NCBI GenBank assembly: GCA_964344055.1
Contig: CAYFLT010000008.1
Location: 1-64,000 of the forward strand
DNA: 64,000 bases
Reading direction: 5' to 3'
Origin: OFTM10 sp964344055
Lineage (GTDB): Bacteria; Actinomycetota; Acidimicrobiia; Acidimicrobiales; Aldehydirespiratoraceae
The notes below the pieces were generated by a model that was not told the DNA's origin, searched no databases, and saw only the letters and a list, made by a program, of their open reading frames with translations. Below are positions 53,397 to 61,547 of the stretch, one piece after another (positions within the stretch are counted from its first letter, which is position 1; every line of letters begins with the position of its first letter). The position numbers and the translations under genes were made by a program.

Positions 53397-54704
53397 CTAC
53401 AGCGCTCCCTCGCGCAAGGTGGTACCGACGATCGCCTCGATCAGATCGAAGCTCGACTCGGCGCTGACGTCTTCGAAGTAGACGGTGCCCGGCCAGGGCG
53501 GCTCCCGCGACTCGTAGCCGTTGCCTGCGATCGAGTGGGCCACCGTCTTGATCGCCTCGACGTGTTGTCCGGTCATCTCGGCGGTCGCCCGGCGTGCCTC
53601 CTCCAGATCACCGGCGCCGTGGCGGTCGACCTGGGTGGCGCCGATGCCCATGAACAGGGGCACGTTCTGCTCGATGGCGTTGGTGACGTAGAGCGCCGGG
53701 TCGACCCGATCGTCGGCCAGCCGGATGACGTAGCCCGTGTTGACCCGGTTCTTCGCCGCGAACAGATCCGCCAGGCTCGTGCCCGTCTCGTCTCCGCCAT
53801 TCGTTCCGTTCCGCCGCCGGGACCCGGGCCGGTTCCGCCGCCCGGCCTGGGTGACGTAGTCGCCGCGGTAGTTGGCGTCGTAGACCCGACTCGCCCACGG
53901 GTTGCGATCCTTCAACCGGAGGATGGACCGGATGGCCACATCGGTGCAGTTCTCGGGCCCGATGAAGAAGGGCGAGCCGGACGCGTCGGACAGTTCGACC
54001 CAGCCGTCGGGATGCTGGGCGAAGAAGTGATCCATCCAGGGCTGGAGCACGGTGTCGGCGAGCCGGTCGAGGAAGCGATGCACGAACTCCGGCTCGTGGG
54101 TCAGCGCGTTGATCAGGTGCTCCTGACCGAAGATGTCGGCGGCCAGGCTGTAGGGCGCCGCCAGGTGGAGGACCGGTTGGTTGCCGGTGAGCTGCCGGTA
54201 GAACGCCACGGTCTCGTCGAGCAGCACCGGGATCTCACCGGTGAGATCGATCGGGGGCAGGTCCTGCCAGTTGTCGGCGTCGACCAGCATGTCGCCCGGA
54301 TCGGTGCCCGGTGAGAACCGATCGGAGTAGATCATCGGCTGACCGAGGGCCTCGGCCGTGAGGGCGTAGACCGGCCAGCTCAGGTAGAGCTTGTTCATCC
54401 CGAGCAGCCGGAGCGAGGTCATCACCGAACGCACGTAGCGGGGCGGGTCACCCTTGTAGAACTCCGCCGCGGTTACGCCGAACAGGTCGAACATTACCCC
54501 GAGCGGGAGCAGGTCGATCGAGCCGGAGACGTGGGCGTGATCGATTGGTGCGGGAATCGTGAAGTCGGCGTCGAACCCTCCCTCGGCTCCCGCCTGCAGC
54601 ACCGCGGCCAACTCGTCTCGGGCAGCGGTTTCCCCGGCCTGCCATCCGGCGAAGAGGCGAAGCCCGCCCGGGAAGTCGGGGAGGGCCGGCGGGTCAGCGG
54701 CCAT
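53397..54704 (-). CDS. UroD-superfamily protein
   Basis: 435 residues. PVLHLAAPYSLAADIFGQEH, LINALTHEPEFVHRFLDRLA, GWVELSDASGSPFFIGPENC and ALYVTNAIEQNVPLFMGIGA resemble the uroporphyrinogen decarboxylase/cobamide-methyltransferase fold. The UroD signature RQAGRY and the HxC...C zinc ligands of MtaA/MtbA are absent; only one Cys lies in the body. A basic, Gly/Asn-rich stretch (GRRNRPGSRRRNGTNGG) interrupts the middle. The ATG at 54704 overlaps the HutC gene by 11 nt, so it belongs to the tmp operon. A methyl-transfer or decarboxylation role on the betaine product is conceivable but unproven. Confidence 0.6.
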   Translation of the reverse strand: MAADPPALPDFPGGLRLFAGWQAGETAARDELAAVLQAGAEGGFDADFTIPAPIDHAHVSGSIDLLPLGVMFDLFGVTAAEFYKGDPPRYVRSVMTSLRLLGMNKLYLSWPVYALTAEALGQPMIYSDRFSPGTDPGDMLVDADNWQDLPPIDLTGEIPVLLDETVAFYRQLTGNQPVLHLAAPYSLAADIFGQEHLINALTHEPEFVHRFLDRLADTVLQPWMDHFFAQHPDGWVELSDASGSPFFIGPENCTDVAIRSILRLKDRNPWASRVYDANYRGDYVTQAGRRNRPGSRRRNGTNGGDETGTSLADLFAAKNRVNTGYVIRLADDRVDPALYVTNAIEQNVPLFMGIGATQVDRHGAGDLEEARRATAEMTGQHVEAIKTVAHSIAGNGYESREPPWPGTVYFEDVSAESSFDLIEAIVGTTLREGAL

Positions 54705-55470
54705 CGGGCACCGCACCGGATCCCTGATCGGAGAGCCCAAGGGGGACGGCGACGGTGGCCGCGCCAGTCACGAACCGCACCCGATCACCCCGGTAGAGGT
54801 CGGTGCCGTAGTCGACCGGACGGCCCCGGTCGTCGAACGCCAGTCGTCGCTCGAGCATGGCCGGTGCGCCCGGGGTTCCCCCCAGCCACTGGGCCTCGAT
54901 CTCGCTGAGCGCCACCGCCTCCAGGCTCTGGCGGGCATAGGCGACCTCGATCCCGTACTCGGTGCGCATGATCTCGTAGACCGACCGGGCCGCCACGTCG
55001 TAGGACTCGAACTCCGGCACCAGCTCGGCGGGGAGCGAGAAGGTCTCGACCATCACGGGCTGGCCGTTGACGGTGCGGAGGCGATGACACCGGTAGATCT
55101 CACCGTCGCCGGTCAGCTCCAGCTCCTTGGCCACCGCGGGTGAGGCGACGGTCCGCTCGAGGCTCAGGGTGGTCGAACCAGCGGTGGACCCGAGCTCTCG
55201 GACCCGTTCGGTGAAGTGGAAGAACTCCGACGCACCGCGCTCGAGGCGGGGCTGGCGGACGAACGTGCCCGATCCCTGCACCCGTTCGACCAGGCCCCGG
55301 CGCTCCAGTACGTCGAGTGCCTGGCGGAGGGTCCGGCGGTTGACGCCGAACTCCTCGGCGAGCGCCCGCTCGGTGGCCATCCGCTCCCCCGGCGCCGGGT
55401 CACCGTGTTCGATGCGCTCGATCAGTGTGTCGACGATCTGCAGATAGAGAGGAACCCTCGGCGGGCTCAC
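54694..55470 (-). CDS. HutC-type GntR regulator
   Basis: 258 residues from a GTG. The wHTH (PLYLQIVDTLIERIEHGDPA, MATERALAEEFGVNRRTLRQ, LERRGLVERVQGSGTFV) is followed by a UTRA domain (VASPAVAKELELTGDGEIYR ... LPAELVPEFESYDVAARSVY). This type commonly regulates phosphonate operons (PhnF/PhnR). The GTG overlaps the tmpB stop (GTGA). The likely operator TTGGTATACACCA lies before tmpA. Confidence 0.85.
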   Translation of the reverse strand: MSPPRVPLYLQIVDTLIERIEHGDPAPGERMATERALAEEFGVNRRTLRQALDVLERRGLVERVQGSGTFVRQPRLERGASEFFHFTERVRELGSTAGSTTLSLERTVASPAVAKELELTGDGEIYRCHRLRTVNGQPVMVETFSLPAELVPEFESYDVAARSVYEIMRTEYGIEVAYARQSLEAVALSEIEAQWLGGTPGAPAMLERRLAFDDRGRPVDYGTDLYRGDRVRFVTGAATVAVPLGLSDQGSGAVPDGR

Positions 55471-56012
55471 CCCGCACCGTCGCGGGTCTGGAGCGATTCG
55501 AGCAGGGGCCGGAACACGACGAGATCGGGGATCGACACGCCGGCGAGCTTGCCCCGTTCGTCCTCGTAGCGACGGAGCAGCACCGCGTCTTTCGCGTGCG
55601 GGCCGGCGATGAAGCGGTCGGCCTCGTCGTCGCTCATCGGGCCGCCCTGCTTCTCGAGGGTGTACTGCGACGCCGGCGACAGGGTGTCGTGATAGTCGGG
55701 TTCCACGGCGCAGAGGTAGCGCTTGGCGTCAACGTGGAGCCGCACCGGCTCGGACACGTCAGGACCGAACCGCTCGGCCACCCAGTCGCCGCCGAGGTCG
55801 CCGTGGGAGTGGATGCCGAAGTCGTCGTCGGGTTCATCGAGGAAGTGTCCGACGTCGTGCAGCAGGCAAGCGGCCACGAGTGCGTCGGACTCGCCCTGCT
55901 CGGCCGCGGCCGCCGCGGTCAGGAGGCAGTGCTCGGCAATGGTGATCTTCTCGCCGTAGTTCTGCCGGCCCCGGTCGGCCATCAGCTCGGCCAGTTCGTC
56001 GACCACGTTCAT
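55467..56012 (-). CDS. tmpB: HD-domain mixed-valent di-iron oxygenase, TmpB/PhnZ-like
   Basis: 181 residues, the usual PhnZ/TmpB size. NYGEKITIAEHCLLTAAAAA, ALVAACLLHDVGHFLDEPDD, GIHSHGDLGGDWVAERFGPD, RLHVDAKRYLCAVEPDYHDT provide the H...HD...H...H ligand set, with the Tyr/Glu region before the first His. TmpB/PhnZ cleave the C-P bond of an alpha-hydroxyphosphonate oxidatively. The gene overlaps tmpA (ATGA), as in described tmp loci. Whether the substrate is trimethylated or unmethylated aminoethylphosphonate rests on the partner. Confidence 0.7.
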   Translation of the reverse strand: MNVVDELAELMADRGRQNYGEKITIAEHCLLTAAAAAEQGESDALVAACLLHDVGHFLDEPDDDFGIHSHGDLGGDWVAERFGPDVSEPVRLHVDAKRYLCAVEPDYHDTLSPASQYTLEKQGGPMSDDEADRFIAGPHAKDAVLLRRYEDERGKLAGVSIPDLVVFRPLLESLQTRDGAG

Positions 56013-57106
56013 CGTGACTCCTCCAACACTCGGATCCTGGATCGCAGGGAGTCCTTGTCGGCGTAGCAGCCCTGAAGGTGGCGGTGCCCCTGGGTGTAGG
56101 CCGAGCGGCCGTGAAGCACCCGCTGATTGTCGAAGATCATCAGCTGGCCCGGCTCGAGCCGGAACTCGATCAGGGCGGCTGGGTTGTGGAGCGACTCGCC
56201 GAGCAGGCGATAGGCGTCGTAGAAGGCGGCCATCACATCGGTGTCCATGTCGAACGCCTGCACCGACCGGCAGTTGTAGCGGACACCCGCGATCTCGCCT
56301 CCGGCGTCGAGTTCGATGAGCGGCACGTTCGTCTCGAGGTCGGCCGCCCCCCGCTCGACGAAACGGAACCGCACCGGCTGGGTGGTGAGCAGCTCGAACG
56401 CATCCGGATCGTCGCGCCGAATCCGGTCGGCGACGGCGAAGCCGTCGCACAGCTGGTTCTCACCGCCGTCGGTCTCGTTGACCAGGCAATGCAGGAGCTG
56501 GAGCCCCGGCACCGGATCCCGATACGGATTGTCGGTGTGCATCCCGATCTCGAGGCTGGTGAAGGCCAGGTTGGCGGGATCCGGCTCGACTCGGACGTCG
56601 AAGATCGTGCCGTAGTTGGTCTCACGGGCGTACCCGAAGAGGTCGACCACCTCGAGGATGGAGCCGGGCGGGGTGGGGACGTTCTCGACCAGCCCGAACC
56701 CGAGGTCGCGCACCCCGACCAGCCAACGATGGAGCGCCGCGGAGTCGGTACCGAGCTGCTCGAAGTCGGCGAACTCGAGTCGCTCCTGCATCTCGCGACC
56801 CCAGAGCGACCGGGTGGCGGTCGGCGCCGAATGTCCGTTGCCGCGGAGCCACTGCTCCGGAAAGGTCTCTCGGAGGCCTTCTGGCTCGAACGCCACCGTC
56901 ACCTGATCCGGCTCGGCGGCAGCCCCGGCGATCGACACCGGCGCCATGAGGTTGATGTCGAAGGTCCGCTGGCCACCGTCCTGATGACGACCACTGGTGA
57001 TGTTGTCGCGGAGCCAGGCTCCGAGATAGCGGCCACTCGTGCCATCGGTGTACTCGACATCGAGCCACGTCTCGTCGTGGCGGACTGCAGCAATGCTCAT
57101 GCGCAT
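56009..57106 (-). CDS. tmpA: Fe(II)/2-oxoglutarate dioxygenase, TmpA-like (gamma-butyrobetaine hydroxylase fold)
   Basis: 365 residues. An N-terminal DUF971-like domain (YTDGTSGRYLGAWLRDN) is followed by a TauD fold with LEIGMHTDNPYRDPVPGLQL (HxD), QLMIFDNQRVLHGRSAY (distal His) and a late Arg in HRHLQGCYADKDSLRSR. This architecture is shared by gamma-butyrobetaine hydroxylase and TmpA. TmpA hydroxylates 2-(trimethylammonio)ethylphosphonate at the carbon next to phosphorus. The coupled PhnZ-like gene and HutC regulator favour TmpA over carnitine synthesis. Confidence 0.75.
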   Translation of the reverse strand: MRMSIAAVRHDETWLDVEYTDGTSGRYLGAWLRDNITSGRHQDGGQRTFDINLMAPVSIAGAAAEPDQVTVAFEPEGLRETFPEQWLRGNGHSAPTATRSLWGREMQERLEFADFEQLGTDSAALHRWLVGVRDLGFGLVENVPTPPGSILEVVDLFGYARETNYGTIFDVRVEPDPANLAFTSLEIGMHTDNPYRDPVPGLQLLHCLVNETDGGENQLCDGFAVADRIRRDDPDAFELLTTQPVRFRFVERGAADLETNVPLIELDAGGEIAGVRYNCRSVQAFDMDTDVMAAFYDAYRLLGESLHNPAALIEFRLEPGQLMIFDNQRVLHGRSAYTQGHRHLQGCYADKDSLRSRIRVLEESR

Positions 57107-57127
57107 GAGGGTACACCAATTCAGTTA

Positions 57128-57140
57128 TTGGTATACACCA
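57128..57140. promoter_or_regulatory. HutC-type operator before tmpA
   Basis: TTGGTATACACCA, a GTATAC-centred dyad typical of HutC-family GntR sites, lies 22 nt upstream of the tmpA start. A GTACACCAAT half-site sits at 57111. The HutC gene in the same operon is the expected binder, giving autoregulation. Confidence 0.6.
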
Positions 57141-57158
57141 GAACCTCTCGTGGTCAGA

Positions 57159-57182
57159 GATTGTCGACAATCTTGTCGACAG
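57159..57182. promoter_or_regulatory. GntR operator (tandem dyads) before ligA
   Basis: GATTGTCGACAATC (57159-57172) followed by TTGTCGACAG, with centres 12 bp apart. It is 40-63 nt upstream of the ligA GTG. It matches the sites at 25887 and 35016, tying ligAB to the regulator located 26 kb away. Confidence 0.78.
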
Positions 57183-57221
57183 GGGCGATACTGACGGCGC
57201 ACCCCACCTCAGGAGTTCGCA

Positions 57222-57620
57222 GTGGGCCTCGACAAGCCGTACGCCGACATACCGGGCACCACCATCTTCGACGCCGACCAGGCCCGGAAGGGGTACTGGC
57301 TGAACCAGTTCTGCATGTCGCTGATGGACGCCGAGAACCGAAACCGGTTCCTCGCCGACGAGCGTGTCTATCTCGACGAATGGCCCATGACCGAGGCGCA
57401 GAAGAAGGGTGTGCTCGACCGCGACCTCAACGGGTTGATCAGCCTCGGCGGCAACGTCTACATGCTGGCCAAGATCGGTGCCTCGGAGGGACTCACGTAT
57501 CTCGAGATCGTGTCGTCGATGACGGACATGACCACCGAGGAGTACCGGGAAATGATGATGTCGGGCGGCCGGTCGATCGAGGGGAACCGCTACACCCACG
57601 AATGGGAGTCCGGCTCGTGA
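57222..57620 (+). CDS. ligA: Protocatechuate 4,5-dioxygenase alpha chain
   Basis: 132 residues, the LigA size. IPGTTIFDADQARKGYWLNQ, MSLMDAENRNRFLADERVYL, WPMTEAQKKGVLDRDLNGLI and LGGNVYMLAKIGASEGLTYL match LigA closely. LigA forms part of the lid of the active site of the type II extradiol dioxygenase. AGGAG precedes the GTG by 6 nt. The stop overlaps the ligB start (GTGA), so subunits are made in equal amounts. Confidence 0.92.
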   Translation: MGLDKPYADIPGTTIFDADQARKGYWLNQFCMSLMDAENRNRFLADERVYLDEWPMTEAQKKGVLDRDLNGLISLGGNVYMLAKIGASEGLTYLEIVSSMTDMTTEEYREMMMSGGRSIEGNRYTHEWESGS

Positions 57621-58471
57621 GCGCCCGGGTCTCCGCGAGCGTCTACACCTCACACGTGCCGGCGATCGGCGCGGCGATGGATCAGGGCAACACCGACAGC
57701 CCGTACTGGCAGCCTCTCTTCGCCGGCTACGAGGCGTCCCGAGCCTGGATGGCCAACAACACGCCCGACGCGATCGTGCTCGTCTACAACGACCACGGCA
57801 ACGCGTTCGGACTCGACCTGATCCCCACCTTCACGATCGGGCTCGCCGCCGAGTTCCCGGTCGCCGACGAGGGCTGGGGGCCGCGGCCGGTGCCGGTCGT
57901 TCCCGGCCACCCGGACCTTGCCGCCCACATCGCCCAACTGGTGATCCAGCAGGACTTCGACCTCACCATCGCCCACGAGCTCCAGGTCGACCACGGACTC
58001 ACCGTCCCCCTGTCGCTGATGTTCGGCCAACCCGACGCCTGGCCCTGCCCGGTCATCCCGTTGGCTGTCAACGTCGTGCAGTACCCGGTGCCGTCGGGAC
58101 GACGCTGCCTCGAGCTAGGCACGGCGATCCGGCGGGCGATCGAACAGTTCGACGACGACCTCGACATCCAGGTCTGGGGCACCGGCGGCATGAGCCACCA
58201 GCTCCAGGGTCCGCGGGCCGGGCTCATCAACGCCGAGTGGGACAATGCCTTCCTCGACCGGCTCGTCGCCGACCCCGAGGGTCTCGCCGGCATGCCCCAC
58301 GTCGACTACGTGCGCGAGGCCGGTTCGGAAGGCATCGAGCTCGTGATGTGGCTCGTCGGCCGGGGCGCAATGGCCGACCTCGCAGGCGGCGATGCTCCCG
58401 AGGAGGTCCATCGCTTCTACCACGTGGCCGCCAGCAACACGGCCGTCGGTCACCTCGTGCTGTCGAACTAG
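57617..58471 (+). CDS. ligB: Protocatechuate 4,5-dioxygenase beta chain
   Basis: 284 residues from a GTG overlapping ligA. SVYTSHVPAIGAAMDQGN (first Fe His), VYNDHGNAFGLD (second Fe His), ELQVDHGLTVPL, WGTGGMSHQLQGPRAGLI (catalytic His) and INAEWDNAFLDRL (Fe Glu) are complete. LigB holds Fe(II) and opens protocatechuate at C4-C5 to 4-carboxy-2-hydroxymuconate-6-semialdehyde, the LigC substrate. Gallate may also be accepted, as known for the family. Confidence 0.93.
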   Translation: MSARVSASVYTSHVPAIGAAMDQGNTDSPYWQPLFAGYEASRAWMANNTPDAIVLVYNDHGNAFGLDLIPTFTIGLAAEFPVADEGWGPRPVPVVPGHPDLAAHIAQLVIQQDFDLTIAHELQVDHGLTVPLSLMFGQPDAWPCPVIPLAVNVVQYPVPSGRRCLELGTAIRRAIEQFDDDLDIQVWGTGGMSHQLQGPRAGLINAEWDNAFLDRLVADPEGLAGMPHVDYVREAGSEGIELVMWLVGRGAMADLAGGDAPEEVHRFYHVAASNTAVGHLVLSN

Positions 58472-58480
58472 CCTCCTTCC

Positions 58481-58975
58481 ATGTCCGACGAGTCGACACC
58501 GCCCACGCTCGGTCTCCGTCACGCGGTGCTGTGGGTGACCGATCCGAGGGTGTCGGCCGAGTTCTACGCGAAGGCGCTCGGCCTGGCGGTGAAGGTCGAC
58601 GGCGAGAACGCGGTGTTCATGGCGTCGCCGGCCAGCGCCACCGACCACGACCTCGGGCTCTTCCGGGCACCCGTGCAACAACAGCCGGATGCGCGCCAGA
58701 TCGGTCTCTACCACCTGGCCTGGGAGGTCGGCACGCTCGCCGAGTTGGAGGCAGCCAGGTTGCGTCTGACCGAGATGGGCGCCCTGGTCGGGGAGAACAA
58801 CCACGGCATGAGCCGCAGCCTCTATTGCCAGGACCCCGACGGGCTCGAGTTCGAGATCATGTGGGAGGTGCCCGAGGAGCTGCTCGGCAACGACGAGCCG
58901 CACAACCTCCCACTCGACTTCGACGCCGACTTCGATCGCTTCGGTGCCCACTCGCCCGGACGGGGCGCCTCCTGA
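58481..58975 (+). CDS. VOC-superfamily protein (glyoxalase/extradiol dioxygenase type)
   Basis: 164 residues. LRHAVLWVTDPRVSAEFYAK, IGLYHLAWEVGTLAELEAAR and LYCQDPDGLEFEIMWEVPEE provide the His, His, Glu metal triad. Single-module proteins of this kind include small extradiol dioxygenases and lyases. It starts 9 nt after ligB, so it is probably in the lig regulon; a role on a ring-cleavage side product is possible. Confidence 0.8.
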   Translation: MSDESTPPTLGLRHAVLWVTDPRVSAEFYAKALGLAVKVDGENAVFMASPASATDHDLGLFRAPVQQQPDARQIGLYHLAWEVGTLAELEAARLRLTEMGALVGENNHGMSRSLYCQDPDGLEFEIMWEVPEELLGNDEPHNLPLDFDADFDRFGAHSPGRGAS

Positions 58976-59688
58976 GCACCACCGACATCATCGTCGTCAC
59001 CCTGCTGACCGCCGCCGGCGCGTCGGTGCAGGGTTCGCTCGGAATCGGACTGACCCTGGTGGCCGGACCGGCGCTGATCTCGATCGACTCGGGCTTCGCA
59101 CCCGGCCCGCTGCTGCTCGTCGGGCAGGTGATCAGCTGCCGCCACGTCCTGGCCGAGCGCCATCACGTCGACGTGGGCACCTTCCGCCGCTGCCTCATCG
59201 GCCTGCCCATAGGGCTGGTGGCCGGCCTGACGGTGCTCGAGCTGGTGAGCGAGCAGACCCTCGCAATCGTCATCGGCCTGCTGACCGCGTCCGCGGCGGT
59301 CGGCCTCCTGGCCGGGATGCGGGTGCGGCGCTCCTCCCCGGTCGATGTCGCCACCGGCGCAGCCACCTCCTTCGGCAGCGTCACCGCCGGCCTTCCCGGC
59401 CCGCCGATCGCGATCGGGTTCAGCGAGATGTCGCCGCGTGAAATGCGGGGAACCGCGTCCGCCTTCATCCTCACCCAGGCGATCATCGGCTGGCTCGGCC
59501 TGGTGGTCACCGGCAACTTCGCGGGCCGGGAGGTCGAGCTCAGTGCTTGGCTGCTCCCGGGCGTGGTGCTCGGGATGGTCCTTGCCCGCTTCCTCCGCCC
59601 GCTGGTGGACCGGAACTGGTTCCGTCCCGCGATCCTCGTCATCGCGCTCGCGGGCGGGGTCGCCCTGGTGATCAAACAGTTGGTCTGA
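58972..59688 (+). CDS. TauE/SafE-family membrane transporter
   Basis: About 238 residues with seven to eight membrane helices. GASVQGSLGIGLTLVAGPAL and TAGLPGPPIAIGFSEMSPRE are the duplicated motif of the family, which exports sulphite, sulphonates or other small anions. No ATG or GTG is found at the N-terminus. A CTG at 58972 overlapping the VOC stop (CTGA) fits translational coupling; this start is uncertain. The substrate could be an organic acid of the pathway. Confidence 0.78.
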   Translation: MSTTDIIVVTLLTAAGASVQGSLGIGLTLVAGPALISIDSGFAPGPLLLVGQVISCRHVLAERHHVDVGTFRRCLIGLPIGLVAGLTVLELVSEQTLAIVIGLLTASAAVGLLAGMRVRRSSPVDVATGAATSFGSVTAGLPGPPIAIGFSEMSPREMRGTASAFILTQAIIGWLGLVVTGNFAGREVELSAWLLPGVVLGMVLARFLRPLVDRNWFRPAILVIALAGGVALVIKQLV

Positions 59689-59709
59689 TCGGAATCACCT
59701 GGGCAGCGC

Positions 59710-60579
59710 TCAGCCGAGCACCACCTCGTCGAGGTCCTGGGCCACGATCAATTCGCCCTCGAAGCCGCCGCCCCGGATGTCGTCCACATACACCTGGTGT
59801 TCCTCGGGGGTGGTCGGTGCCGGAATGAGATGGGTCAACACGAGCGTGCCCACGCCGAGCTCGGCCGCCTGGCGACCGATCAGCCGGGTGTCGGCGTGGT
59901 AGTCGAGGATGAACTGCAGATGCGGGGGCCGGCGCTCGATGACCTCGAATCGCATCGCCTCGTACACGAGCACGTCGACGCCGTCAGCCAGCTCGGCCAT
60001 CTCGTCGCACACCAATGTGTCGCCGGAGATCGCGATCGACCCGTCCGGCGTGTCGACCCGGAACCCCACCGCGGGATGCACCGGCTCGTGGCGGACCTGG
60101 CCGGCACTGACGATCACCTCGCCGTGACGCCACACCTCGGTCGGGTGATCCGGGAGGTCGAAGGCGACGATCTCGAGCTCCGGGTCGTCGGTGCGCCGCG
60201 CGTGCTCCTTGCGAACGGCCAGATCGTGTCGCCACGCGTGGAGCATCTCGCGCACGAAGTCCTCGGCCGGACCGGCCGGGACGACGATCGGAAGGGGCTT
60301 CAGGATCTCACCCCGTGCCATCACCCAGCGGGTGAGAACGACGTCCTGCAGCGCCGTCAGGTGATCACTGTGGTGGTGCGTCACGAAGACGGCATCGACG
60401 TTGGCGAAGAACAGCCCGGCCCCGGCGAGCCGTTGCACGGTCGACCGGCCCGCGTCGAACTGCAGGGCGGTGACGACGTGGGAATCAGGCTCCCGGTAGC
60501 GGACCAGCGCACCCGGTCCGGCCCTATCCGGATCGGGGACGGGACAGCCCGTGCCCGTGATGGTGAGTGTGGTGGTCAT
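59710..60579 (-). CDS. Metallo-beta-lactamase-fold hydrolase, paralogue 2
   Basis: 289 residues from the ATG at 60579. FVTHHHSDHLTALQDVV, ISGDTLVCDEMAELADGVDV and LVLTHLIPAP mirror the protein at 52402 in motifs and length. It lies 31 nt downstream of the LLM gene on the same strand, probably in one transcript. Substrate unknown; both copies keep all metal ligands. Confidence 0.8.
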   Translation of the reverse strand: MTTTLTITGTGCPVPDPDRAGPGALVRYREPDSHVVTALQFDAGRSTVQRLAGAGLFFANVDAVFVTHHHSDHLTALQDVVLTRWVMARGEILKPLPIVVPAGPAEDFVREMLHAWRHDLAVRKEHARRTDDPELEIVAFDLPDHPTEVWRHGEVIVSAGQVRHEPVHPAVGFRVDTPDGSIAISGDTLVCDEMAELADGVDVLVYEAMRFEVIERRPPHLQFILDYHADTRLIGRQAAELGVGTLVLTHLIPAPTTPEEHQVYVDDIRGGGFEGELIVAQDLDEVVLG

Positions 60580-60610
60580 GGCGTTCCCGTTCGCCCTCCC
60601 GACGCGCCGT

Positions 60611-61522
60611 TCAGCCGTACGCGCCGACGACGTCGGCCATGAACCGCTCGAAGAACTCCTGCCGCTGGGCCGCATCCGAGCCCAGGTTGAAGCCCGGGAC
60701 GATGACCTCGTCGAAGCCGAGTTCGGCGTACTCGCCGATCGTGTCGACGATCTGATCCGGCGATCCCGCGATGGAGCGCGTGCCCATCGGGCCGCTCAGG
60801 ATCTGGTCCCGTTGGGCATCGTCATCGGTGAAGAAGACCAGCGCCTGCACCGATCGGTGCTTCTGCTCCGGATCGACGCCGACCTTCGCGCACGCGGTCT
60901 CGAAGGTCTCCACGGCGCCGGCTGCCATCTCAGGGGCGCCCCACGTGTTCCACTCCTGAGCGTGACGGGCGGTGATCCTGCACATACGCGGGCCCCCGGT
61001 GCCGACCAGGATCGGCAGCGTGGCCTGCACCGGCTTCGGGTCACACGGCGCGTGGGTGAACGTGTAGTAGGTGCCGTCGAAGCTGGTGTCGTCCTCATCC
61101 AGCAGGGAGCGGACGATCTGGATGGACTCCTCGAACCGGTCGACCCGCTCCTTGGGCGGCTCGAGGGCGATGCCGTAGGCCTTGTGCTCGTTGATCTGCC
61201 AGCCGGCCCCGAGCCCGAGCACCATGCGGCCGTTCGACACGTGGTCGATCGTGGCCGCCCGGTTGGCCAGGAGCGCTGGATGGTGGACCGACGTCGGCGA
61301 CACGAGCGGGCCGATGCGGATCGACTCGGTGACCGCGGCGACCGCGGGAAGCACGCCCCAGACCTCGTGGGTGTCGCCCTCCGCGAACTCCTCGGTGCCG
61401 GTGTTGGGCATGTAGTGGTCGGCGTACCAGAACCCGTAGTAGCCGAGCCGGTCGGCGAGGCGGGCGAGGTCGAGCACCTCGTCGATCGGATCACTGGGCG
61501 CGGGCCATACCGAGAATCTCAT
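60611..61522 (-). CDS. LLM-class F420-dependent oxidoreductase
   Basis: 303 residues. MRFSVWPAPSDPIDEVLDLA, YYGFWYADHYMPNTGTEEFA, SNGRMVLGLGAGWQINEHKA and TLPILVGTGGPRMCRITARH match luciferase-like F420 enzymes. It is related to, but distinct from, the frameshifted copy at 30186. F420 use is inferred from the family; the substrate is unknown. The operon partner is the metallo-hydrolase at 59710. Confidence 0.82.
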   Translation of the reverse strand: MRFSVWPAPSDPIDEVLDLARLADRLGYYGFWYADHYMPNTGTEEFAEGDTHEVWGVLPAVAAVTESIRIGPLVSPTSVHHPALLANRAATIDHVSNGRMVLGLGAGWQINEHKAYGIALEPPKERVDRFEESIQIVRSLLDEDDTSFDGTYYTFTHAPCDPKPVQATLPILVGTGGPRMCRITARHAQEWNTWGAPEMAAGAVETFETACAKVGVDPEQKHRSVQALVFFTDDDAQRDQILSGPMGTRSIAGSPDQIVDTIGEYAELGFDEVIVPGFNLGSDAAQRQEFFERFMADVVGAYG

Positions 61523-61547
61523 GGCGGGCACCCTAACCGCGGGGCTC

